Part shown: piece after piece, positions 56,290 through 64,000 of the stretch
Position numbering within the stretch: the first letter of the stretch is position 1
How the letters are laid out: every line of letters begins with the position of its first letter
Source: Enterobacter ludwigii
GTDB taxonomy: Bacteria > Pseudomonadota > Gammaproteobacteria > Enterobacterales > Enterobacteriaceae
Length of the DNA stretch: 64,000 bases
Reading direction: 5' to 3'
NCBI GenBank assembly: GCA_023023105.1
Contig: CP083824.1
Span: forward strand, 496,001 to 560,000
The notes under the pieces: generated by a model
Told to the model about the DNA's origin: nothing
Database searches by the model: none
Seen by the model: only the letters and a program-made list of their open reading frames with translations
Position numbers and translations under genes: made by a program

Positions 56290-57693
56290 TCACAACAAGG
56301 CACCCAGGCTTAGCGCCACCATAATCACCACCGTCAGGATCGCCAGCAGCGGCGCAACCCATTTCAGGTAGCGCACGTAAGGCACACGGGCGATAGCCAG
56401 CCCGCCCATCACCACCGCTGAGGTTGGCGTGACCAGGTTAACGATGCCGGAGGCCGACTGGTAAGCCGTAACTACCAGGTCGCGGTTGACGTTAGCGAAA
56501 TCGGCTAGCGGTGCCATGATCGGCATCGTCAGTACGGCCAGGCCGGATGAAGAAGGCACAAGAAACGACAGAACAACTTCCAGCCAGTACATCACGTTGA
56601 TAAACGCCACCGTGGACAACCCGCTGACCAGACCTTCCGCGCTGTGCAAAATGGTGTGGGTAATCATGCCCTTATCCATGATGACTACGATACCGCGCGC
56701 AATGCCGATAATCAGCGCGACACCCAGCAAATCTCGCGCACCGTTGATAAAGGTTGAGGTAAGCTCCTCTTCACTCATACGGGCGATAAGCCCCACGATG
56801 ATGGCGCTGGCGAGAAACACCGCCGAGATTTCTGCCATCCACCACCCCAGCACCGCCACGCCGTAGATCATCACCGCGAAGGCGAGGGCGAAGATCACCA
56901 GAATGATTTTGCGCACCGGGGTAAATTCCAGCGACTGTTCACCCTTGTTGCTGAGGAAATGGGCGCGGTTCTCTTCCTGTTTGTCTGCGACGATAGAGAG
57001 AGACGGATCCTGACGAACTTTACGGGCGTAGCGCATCACCCATGCCACGCAGATGATCCAGCCGATCACCAGCAGCGCCACGCGCAGGGCAATACCGTGG
57101 GTGAAGGGGATCCCGGCGGCGTTGGCGGCGATCACCGTGGCAAACGGGTTAATGGTGGAACCGAGCGTGCCGATCCCCGCCCCGAGCAGCACGGTAGAGG
57201 CGGCAACCACCGGATCAAAACGGGCGGCCAGCATGACGGGCACCAGCAAGGTATAGAAAGGCAGTGACTCTTCGGCCATGCCGTAGATCGTGCCGCCTGC
57301 GGCAAACAACGCCATCAGGATCGGGATCATCCACTCTTCGCGTCCGCGCAGGCGGGTCGTTACCCGTTCGATCCCGGCGTCAATCGCCCCGGTTTTGGTG
57401 ACGATCCCGAGAAATCCCCCGATGATCAGGATAAACAGCGCCACGTCGATTGCCCCAGCCTGACCGGAAACGGGATCGTACAGCCCGGCAATGGGGGCCA
57501 TCAGGACGGAAACCAGCCCCTGCGGGTGCGCCGCCACGTGCGCGTACGTTCCGGCAATCGGGACTTCTTTGCCAAGGGTTTCATTCATCGCCATCTGGTA
57601 CTGACCGGCCGGAACAACCCAGCTCAGCGCCGCCACAACGGCAATCAGAAAAAAGAGAATGGTGTAAGCGGAGGGAAACTTGAACTTGCCCAT
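56290..57693 (-). CDS. YfcC-family (arginine/ornithine?) transporter of the arc operon
   Basis: 467 residues from MGKFKFPSAYTILFFLIAVV, with about twelve membrane segments and motifs of the YfcC/DcuC-like ion-transporter group (GGTIYGMAEESLPFYTLLVP and FLVPSSSGLAVLTMPIMAPL). It is not of the APC type to which the classical ArcD belongs. From its place in the arc operon it is inferred to exchange arginine for ornithine, as proposed for the Salmonella homologue STM4464. The start is set by the GGAGAA ribosome site; a 45-residue in-frame extension is rejected because it overlaps the arcB end. Confidence 0.88.
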   Translation of the reverse strand: MGKFKFPSAYTILFFLIAVVAALSWVVPAGQYQMAMNETLGKEVPIAGTYAHVAAHPQGLVSVLMAPIAGLYDPVSGQAGAIDVALFILIIGGFLGIVTKTGAIDAGIERVTTRLRGREEWMIPILMALFAAGGTIYGMAEESLPFYTLLVPVMLAARFDPVVAASTVLLGAGIGTLGSTINPFATVIAANAAGIPFTHGIALRVALLVIGWIICVAWVMRYARKVRQDPSLSIVADKQEENRAHFLSNKGEQSLEFTPVRKIILVIFALAFAVMIYGVAVLGWWMAEISAVFLASAIIVGLIARMSEEELTSTFINGARDLLGVALIIGIARGIVVIMDKGMITHTILHSAEGLVSGLSTVAFINVMYWLEVVLSFLVPSSSGLAVLTMPIMAPLADFANVNRDLVVTAYQSASGIVNLVTPTSAVVMGGLAIARVPYVRYLKWVAPLLAILTVVIMVALSLGALL

Positions 57694-57739
57694 GATGTTC
57701 TCCTGAACCCGGCGCACCCCGTGGCGCGCCGGGCGGTGA

Positions 57740-58744
57740 TTAGTCGCCGAGTGTCGCCACCATGACCGCTTTAATGGTGTGCATGCGGTTTTCTGCTTCG
57801 TCAAAGACGATAGAGTTCGGTGATTCAAAGACCTCTTCCGTCACCTCAAGCCCTTTCAGGCCGTAAGCCATCTCAATTTCACGGCCCACTTTGGTGTGCT
57901 CGTTGTGGAACGCCGGCAGGCAGTGCATGAACTTGACGTTCGGGTTGCCAGTGGCTTTCATCACCTGAGCGTTAATCTGGTAAGGCTTCATCAGGCTGAC
58001 GCGCTCGGCCCATGCCTCTTTCGGCTCGCCCATGGAGACCCACACGTCGGTGTAGAGGAAATCGGTCCCCTGAACGCCTTCTTCCACATCATCCGTGAGG
58101 GTGATGCGCGCGCCTGTCTCTTTGGCGATGGCGCGGCACTGTTCCACCAGCCCTGCTTCCGGCCAGAAGGATTTCGGTGCCACGAGGCGGATATCCATCC
58201 CCATCTTGGCCGCGCCGACCATCAGGGAGTTGCCCATGTTGTTCCGCGCGTCGCCCAGATAGGCAAAGCTCAGCTCCGGCAGGGTTTTCCCTGGCGCATG
58301 CTCCAGCATGGTCATCAGGTCAGCGAGGATCTGGGTCGGGTGAAACTCATCAGTCAGACCGTTCCACACCGGTACGCCAGCGTACTCGCCCAGCTCCTCG
58401 ACAATCGCCTGGCCGTAGCCGCGATACTCAATGCCGTCGTACATGCGGCCCAGCACGCGGGCGGTGTCTTTCATCGACTCTTTATGGCCGATCTGCGATC
58501 CGCTTGGGCCGAGATAAGTGACCTGTGCGCCCTGGTCAAACGCGCCGACTTCAAAGGCGCAGCGGGTGCGGGTGGAGGTTTTTTCAAAGATCAGGGCGAT
58601 GTTTTTCCCGACCAGGGTTTGCTTTTCACGTCCGGCTTTTTTGGCGGCCTTGAGTTCGATGGCAAGGTCGATCAGGAACTGGATTTCTGCCGGGGTATAG
58701 TCCAGCAGTTTCAGGAAGTTGCGGTTTTTCAGGTTGATGGTCAT
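57740..58744 (-). CDS. arcB: Catabolic ornithine carbamoyltransferase
   Basis: 334 residues with STRTR (near residue 56), HPTQ and the HCLPAF cysteine motif. It converts citrulline and phosphate to ornithine and carbamoyl phosphate in the deiminase pathway. It is a close paralogue of ArgI at 62995 (same length, both with GSQIGHKES), but the neighbours show the catabolic role. It starts 25 bases after the arcC stop. Confidence 0.94.
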   Translation of the reverse strand: MTINLKNRNFLKLLDYTPAEIQFLIDLAIELKAAKKAGREKQTLVGKNIALIFEKTSTRTRCAFEVGAFDQGAQVTYLGPSGSQIGHKESMKDTARVLGRMYDGIEYRGYGQAIVEELGEYAGVPVWNGLTDEFHPTQILADLMTMLEHAPGKTLPELSFAYLGDARNNMGNSLMVGAAKMGMDIRLVAPKSFWPEAGLVEQCRAIAKETGARITLTDDVEEGVQGTDFLYTDVWVSMGEPKEAWAERVSLMKPYQINAQVMKATGNPNVKFMHCLPAFHNEHTKVGREIEMAYGLKGLEVTEEVFESPNSIVFDEAENRMHTIKAVMVATLGD

Positions 58745-58769
58745 GGGTAAATCCTTTTTGAAATTTGAA

Positions 58770-59681
58770 TTAGTTGCGAATCAACGTGCCTTTCTCGCCC
58801 GCGAGGATCTCCGCGCCGTCAGCCAGCGCGCCGATCCCGGCAATCCCGTTGCAGGTTTCAACAAACTCGCGGCAGGCGGCCACTTTTGGTCCCATCGATC
58901 CGGCGTCGAACTGCATGCCTCTGAGCAGTTCCGGTGTTACCTGTGCCAGCGGACGCTGGGTCGGTTTGCCCCAGTCGAGATACACCGCGTCGGCATCGGT
59001 CAGGATCAGCAGGGCATCGGCTTCGATCTGGCGCGCCAGCAGCGCGGCAGAGAGGTCTTTGTCGATCACCGCCTCAATGCCGCGATAACCGTTGGCGTTT
59101 TCCACCACCGGAACCCCGCCGCCGCCGTTGCAGATCACCAGGTGATCGCGCTGGATAAGCGCCGTAATCGCGTCGCTCTCGACGATGCGTTTGGGTTGCG
59201 GGGAGGGAACGACGCGGCGGAAGTAGCTGCCGTCGGCCTTAAACACCCAGCCTTTTTCCGCGGCCAGCGTTTTCGCCTGAGCTTCGCTGTAAACCGGGCC
59301 GATATATTTGGTCGGGTTGCGGAACGCCGGGTCGGCGGCATCCACCTCTACCTGGGTGAGCAGCACGCTCACTTCGCGCTGAGGAAGATTGTTTTTCAGC
59401 GCCTGCTGGAGCATGTAGCCGATCATCCCCTGACTTTCGGCGCCGAGAACGTCCAGCGGGTAGGGCGTGACTTTGTCATAGGCGCTGTTCTGCAGCGCCA
59501 GTAGCCCGACCTGCGGGCCGTTGCCGTGCACCAGCACCACGCGCCACTGCTCCGTCAGCCCGGCGATGGTGCGGGCGGCCTGCTCGATGTTCTGGCGCTG
59601 GATCTCCGCTTCCAGCGGTTCGCCGCGTTTCAGTAACGCGTTACCGCCAAGCGCCACAACCAGAGTGGGTTTTCGTTCCAT
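58770..59681 (-). CDS. arcC: Carbamate kinase
   Basis: 303 residues of the amino-acid-kinase fold. It starts [20 protein letters not shown], with [24 protein letters not shown] and the C-terminal [10 protein letters not shown]. It transfers phosphate from carbamoyl phosphate to ADP, the ATP-yielding step of the pathway. The start follows GGAGTC; an eight-residue extension upstream runs into arcA. Confidence 0.96.
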   Translation of the reverse strand: MERKPTLVVALGGNALLKRGEPLEAEIQRQNIEQAARTIAGLTEQWRVVLVHGNGPQVGLLALQNSAYDKVTPYPLDVLGAESQGMIGYMLQQALKNNLPQREVSVLLTQVEVDAADPAFRNPTKYIGPVYSEAQAKTLAAEKGWVFKADGSYFRRVVPSPQPKRIVESDAITALIQRDHLVICNGGGGVPVVENANGYRGIEAVIDKDLSAALLARQIEADALLILTDADAVYLDWGKPTQRPLAQVTPELLRGMQFDAGSMGPKVAACREFVETCNGIAGIGALADGAEILAGEKGTLIRN

Positions 59682-59691
59682 GATGACTCCT

Positions 59692-60912
59692 TTAAATTCC
59701 GTCACGTTCCAGTGGGCAGCTCATGCAGCGCGCGCCGCCGCGACCGCGTCCGAGTTCGTCACCTGGGATCGGCAGCACGGTTATGCCGGCTTTGTCGTAT
59801 TTCTCGTTGGTCCAGACGTTGCGCTCGTAGCCAATCACCACGCCCGGGCGGATGGTCAGAACGTTATTGGCGTCGTTCCACTGCTCGCGCTCGGCCTCAA
59901 AGGCGTCGCCGCCAGTGGTGATCAGGCGCACCTGGTTAATGCCGAGGGCTTTTTCGATGGCGTGGAGCAGGTCGGTTTCCTGAGTACGCAGCAGACCGCC
60001 GCGTCCGTCCGGGGTGAGCGTCCAGCACTGGGCATCTTTGCGCACCACTTCCGGGTAGACGGAGAAGGTGTCCACGTCGATGTGGGTCATCACGGTGTCG
60101 AGGTGCATGCAGGAGCGGTGTTTTGGCAATTCAACGGCGATCACGCGCTCGGCCTGGCGGTGTTTGAACAGGCTATTAGCAAGGAATTCCACACCCTGTG
60201 GCGTTGTGCGCTCTGACATGCCGATTAATACCGCGCCGCGTCCAATCACTAATACATCGCCACCTTCTAATGTCGCGTGATCGTAATTAATATTCTCGTC
60301 GCCGAAATATTTAATAAAATCACCGTCGGCAAACGCAGGATGCCAGCGATATATGGCCCGCAGGTTATTGGTTTCACGCTGGCGAGCCGGTTTGGCCATT
60401 GGGTTAATGGACACGCCGTTATAAATCCAGCAGGAAGTATCGCGGGTAAATAAATGGTTAGGCAGCGGCTTCATAATAAAATCATTCGCCGTGTGGGTAT
60501 CCACCACCATATTTTTAATGGCTGCCGGAATTTCACCGTAGGTTAATCCGCCGCTTAACCGGCGCGCCAGTTCACGGTGCGGCATATCCGCCAGCCAGCC
60601 GCGCACATCACCTGCAAAGGTTGGCCCGAGGCGGTAGTCAGAGATTTGGGTTTCGAGAAGCCAGGCTTTTGCTTCTGCAATATCAAGCGTTTGAGTAAGA
60701 AGGTCGGTCAACAGCAGGACTTCCACACCCTGCTCGCGCAGTGTGTTTGCGAAAATATCGTGCTCTTCACCCGCCCGTTCAACCGAGAGCACATCATCGA
60801 AGAGTAATTCCTGACAGTTCGACGGCGTTAAACGTTTCAGACTTAAATTTGGACGGTGCAGCATAACGCTACGCAATTGACCAATTTCAGAACCGACATA
60901 ATGCTTTTCCAT
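59692..60912 (-). CDS. arcA: Arginine deiminase
   Basis: 406 residues. The conserved motifs are [10 protein letters not shown] (Asp), [10 protein letters not shown] (His/Asp) and the catalytic Cys396 in [11 protein letters not shown] at the C-terminus. It turns arginine into citrulline and ammonia, giving ATP with ArcB and ArcC and raising pH in acid. It is first in the operon arcA-arcC-arcB-transporter-argR. The long AT-rich region upstream carries a CRP-like site. Confidence 0.97.
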   Translation of the reverse strand: MEKHYVGSEIGQLRSVMLHRPNLSLKRLTPSNCQELLFDDVLSVERAGEEHDIFANTLREQGVEVLLLTDLLTQTLDIAEAKAWLLETQISDYRLGPTFAGDVRGWLADMPHRELARRLSGGLTYGEIPAAIKNMVVDTHTANDFIMKPLPNHLFTRDTSCWIYNGVSINPMAKPARQRETNNLRAIYRWHPAFADGDFIKYFGDENINYDHATLEGGDVLVIGRGAVLIGMSERTTPQGVEFLANSLFKHRQAERVIAVELPKHRSCMHLDTVMTHIDVDTFSVYPEVVRKDAQCWTLTPDGRGGLLRTQETDLLHAIEKALGINQVRLITTGGDAFEAEREQWNDANNVLTIRPGVVIGYERNVWTNEKYDKAGITVLPIPGDELGRGRGGARCMSCPLERDGI

Positions 60913-62040
<1,128 letters not shown>

Positions 62041-62062
62041 GACCCCCTCCCTGGGTTTTGTA

Positions 62063-62090
62063 CGCCGGGTAAGCGCAGCGCCACCCGGCA
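62063..62090. repeat. REP-type element after tabA
   Basis: CGCCGGGTAAGCGCAGC then GCCACCCGGCA (62063-62090), about 20 bases past the tabA stop. Confidence 0.88.
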
Positions 62091-62135
62091 AGAAGATCGT
62101 ACCGAATCAGTATCATTGTCAGTACGTCGTTTGGC

Positions 62136-62588
62136 TCATTTCGTGGTAGCCAGATTTCTTGAAAAATCCGCATTTGAAACCGACTGTACCTTCCACAAGT
62201 TGTTTTCTTTAACCATGCAGTCTATGACTACGTGGTCCTGCTTTTTACCGAATGCAATGTATACGTTGACACAGACTGGATCGGTATCCCCAGCTATGGC
62301 TGTTACATTCTGCGGCCAGTCATCGCCGACGTATTGCGCTTTTAAAAATATATCTGCCTCGTAAAACTCTTCGTCTGCATAGCGAGGATCCTGCGCGTGA
62401 CGGAGTTTTTTCATTGTTGATGCTGTGACATATTTATCTATTTCGTTTCCATCAGTGATCGGAAATGCATCTTTGTTGATTTGATTAACGTACCAGCTGT
62501 TAAATTTAACCGCACGCTCAATCGGATCAGAATGACCAGCCATCGCAGAGAAAGAAAATATGAAGAGAAGCGGTAAGATATTTTTCAT
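62136..62588 (-). CDS. DUF3828-family secreted protein, probable orphan immunity protein
   Basis: 150 residues with a signal peptide (MKNILPLLFIFSFSAMAG) and a DUF3828-like domain (IERAVKFNSWYVNQINKDAF; later PVCVNVYIAFGKKQDHVVID). Two cysteines (VCVN and DCMV) may form a disulfide in the periplasm. The ATG lies inside the TGATATG junction with the end of an upstream amidase fragment, the arrangement of an effector followed by its immunity gene. The likely job is to protect against a peptidoglycan amidase. The extended frame to 62762 reads through the fragment in another frame and is rejected. Confidence 0.78.
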   Translation of the reverse strand: MKNILPLLFIFSFSAMAGHSDPIERAVKFNSWYVNQINKDAFPITDGNEIDKYVTASTMKKLRHAQDPRYADEEFYEADIFLKAQYVGDDWPQNVTAIAGDTDPVCVNVYIAFGKKQDHVVIDCMVKENNLWKVQSVSNADFSRNLATTK

Positions 62589-62589
62589 A

Positions 62590-62772
62590 TCAGTAGTGCC
62601 TGTAAAGGGTGATTTTTGGCTGTATCTTCCGATATGTCGGACCGGGATAAAGGCTGTTCTGTTTAAAGTCTGAATACCAGGTACCCGATCCGTCGTAGAT
62701 ACATACATGCCCGTTCTGATGCGCACCAGGTAATGCGTCAATGACTGCAACATCACCCTCAATAAGGAAATA
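62590..62772 (-). pseudogene. C-terminal fragment of a peptidoglycan amidase (effector remnant)
   Basis: Read on the minus strand, 60 codons are open after an in-frame TAA at 62773-62775. They give EGDVAVIDALPGAHQ then NGHVCIYDGSGTWYSDFKQN and end YRKIQPKITLYRHY. GH-x-x-x-Y-D-G and WYSDF are features of NlpC/P60- or CHAP-type amidases, in which the His is catalytic. The N-terminal half with the catalytic Cys is missing and there is no start codon, so the gene is dead. It ends in a TGA directly before the DUF3828 start. Confidence 0.72.
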
Positions 62773-62994
62773 TTACGCCTTTAATATACAATGTTTTGTA
62801 ATTGATAATGAGTTAATATTAACCATTATCTATCCAATAAATAATGGCTAATAAAATCATAAATACATATTATGGTTGATGTGTATCTGTGGGAAGTGTC
62901 AGGAAAATAAATTTTTTATGCCAATAGACCGGAAATGATTATCTGCTGAAAATTAATTCAGCAGATAATCACCATTTCAAAGTGAGAGAGCGGA
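62773..62994. other. AT-rich gap with a strong inverted repeat after argI
   Basis: No ORF is supported. The main feature is a perfect 14-bp inverted repeat GATTATCTGCTGAA / TTCAGCAGATAATC with a six-base AATTAA loop (62937-62970), 25 bases past the argI stop. It can form a hairpin that acts as an argI terminator, though the T-run on the minus strand is weak. The rest is AT-rich spacer, where the missing part of the amidase gene may once have been. Confidence 0.65.
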
Positions 62995-63999
62995 TCACTC
63001 CCCAAGCGTCGCCACCATCACCGCCTTAATCGTATGCATCCGGTTCTCCGCCTGGTCGAACACGATGCTGGCCGCCGACTCAAACACCTCGTCCGTCACC
63101 TCCATCCCGCCGTGCAGGTCGAACTCTTTCGCCATCTGCTTGCCGAGCGTGGTCTGGTCGTCATGGAATGCCGGCAGACAGTGCAGGAACTTCACGTCCG
63201 GGTTGCCGGTCAGCGCCATCATCTGGCTGTTCACCTGATAGCTCCGCAGCAGCGCAATACGCTCCGCCCACTTCTCTTTGGCTTCGCCCATCGACACCCA
63301 GACGTCGGTATAGATGAAGTCCGCCCCCTTCACGCCTGCCGCCACGTCTTCCGTCAGGGTGATTTTCCCGCCGTTCTTCGCGGCCAGCGCGCTGCACTCC
63401 GCCACCAGGCTCGCTTCCGGCCAGCAGGCTTTCGGGGCCACCAGACGCAGATCCAGCCCGGTCAGCGCTGCGGCTTCGAGCATCGAGTTGCCCATGTTGT
63501 TGCGCGCGTCGCCTGCATAAACCAGCGTCATCTCGTTAAACGCCTTGCCCGGCAGGTGCTCCTGCATGGTCAGCAGGTCCGCCAGCAGCTGGGTGGGGTG
63601 GAACTCGTTGGTCAGCCCGTTCCACACCGGCACGCCCGCATACTGCGCCAGCGTCTCGACGACTTCCTGGCCGTGGCCGCGATACTGAATGCCGTCGTAC
63701 ATCCGCCCGAGCACGCGCGCGGTGTCCTTAATTGACTCTTTATGCCCAATCTGGCTGCCGCTCGGCCCTAAATACGTGACGCGCGCGCCCTGGTCAAATG
63801 CGGCAACTTCGAAAGAGCATCGTGTACGGGTTGAGTCTTTTTCGAAGATGAGCGCGATGTTTTTACCGGTAAGCTTTTGTACTTCCTTGCCATTTTTTTT
63901 ATCTGCTTTGAGCTGTGCGGCAAGGGTCAGCAGAGAAGTGAACTGTGCAGGGGTAAAGTCGAGCAATTTCAGAAAGTGTTTCTTGTACAAATCAGACAT
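62995..63999 (-). CDS. argI: Anabolic ornithine carbamoyltransferase
   Basis: 334 residues, the E. coli ArgI length, complete just inside the window edge (ATG at 63997-63999). It has [19 protein letters not shown] and the HCLPAFH motif. It makes citrulline from ornithine and carbamoyl phosphate in arginine synthesis. It is a near paralogue of arcB at 57740, so the window holds both directions of the reaction. The promoter and its ARG boxes lie outside. Confidence 0.96.
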   Translation of the reverse strand: MSDLYKKHFLKLLDFTPAQFTSLLTLAAQLKADKKNGKEVQKLTGKNIALIFEKDSTRTRCSFEVAAFDQGARVTYLGPSGSQIGHKESIKDTARVLGRMYDGIQYRGHGQEVVETLAQYAGVPVWNGLTNEFHPTQLLADLLTMQEHLPGKAFNEMTLVYAGDARNNMGNSMLEAAALTGLDLRLVAPKACWPEASLVAECSALAAKNGGKITLTEDVAAGVKGADFIYTDVWVSMGEAKEKWAERIALLRSYQVNSQMMALTGNPDVKFLHCLPAFHDDQTTLGKQMAKEFDLHGGMEVTDEVFESAASIVFDQAENRMHTIKAVMVATLGE

Positions 64000-64000
64000 T

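Noticed and set aside
62136..62762. 208-residue version of the DUF3828 protein with a long N-terminal extension
   Set aside because: The extension is an out-of-frame reading of the amidase fragment and would bury the signal peptide; the ATG at 62588 gives a proper exported protein.

Overview
The window looks like chromosome of an Enterobacterales species close to Enterobacter. Protein sequences are near-identical to Escherichia/Salmonella orthologues for long runs (TamA, PmbA, NrdD, TreB, MgtA, PyrB, ArgI), gene order follows the E. coli 95-96 min segment (ytfF-qorB-ytfH-cpdB-cysQ-ytfJKL-msrA-tamAB-ytfP-ppa-ytfQRT-yjfF-fbp-mpl-yjgA-pmbA-cybC-nrdGD-treCBR-mgtA-ridA-pyrIB-tabA-argI), and the arginine deiminase block sits where Salmonella carries it. 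Species cannot be fixed from this sequence alone.

Layout. 1-31,100: conserved backbone, with three chemoreceptor genes (the first cut by the window edge; the other two each preceded by a good flagellar sigma-28 promoter) and a shortened LysR-type gene next to fbp. 31,200-40,000: a nine-gene same-strand cluster plus a regulator, inserted between cybC and nrdG relative to E. coli. It holds a stand-alone PRD protein, a glycine-rich SFCGS protein, DUF4312, two membrane proteins (DUF4311, DUF4310), an amidohydrolase, a DgaE-like PLP ammonia-lyase, a DgaF-like aldolase, a secreted beta-propeller lactonase, and a PRD/EIIB/EIIA transcription factor. It is the best candidate for a little-characterised system: I read it as uptake and breakdown of an acylated amino-sugar acid through a PTS-like transporter with no recognisable EIIC/EIID. 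A relBE toxin-antitoxin pair follows it (40,000-40,600).

40,586-47,900: anaerobic ribonucleotide reductase nrdDG (with tandem NrdR boxes and tandem FNR sites upstream of nrdD) and the trehalose genes treBC with treR. 47,900-53,600: PhoP-regulated mgtA with its mgtL leader peptide, then a periplasmic GH20 beta-N-acetylhexosaminidase. 53,600-55,630: ridA and the pyrLBI operon with its attenuator. 55,730-60,912: arginine deiminase operon (arcA, arcC, arcB, a YfcC-family transporter, an ArgR paralogue). 61,588-64,000: tabA, a DUF3828 lipoprotein-sized secreted protein behind a truncated peptidoglycan-amidase fragment (probable effector/immunity remnant), and argI.

Two families of short palindromic repeats lie between genes: REP-type elements (GCCGGGT...ACCCGGC) and a second type with a CCCTCTCCC/GGGAGAGGG stem. 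No rRNA, tRNA, CRISPR array, prophage or complete insertion sequence was seen.
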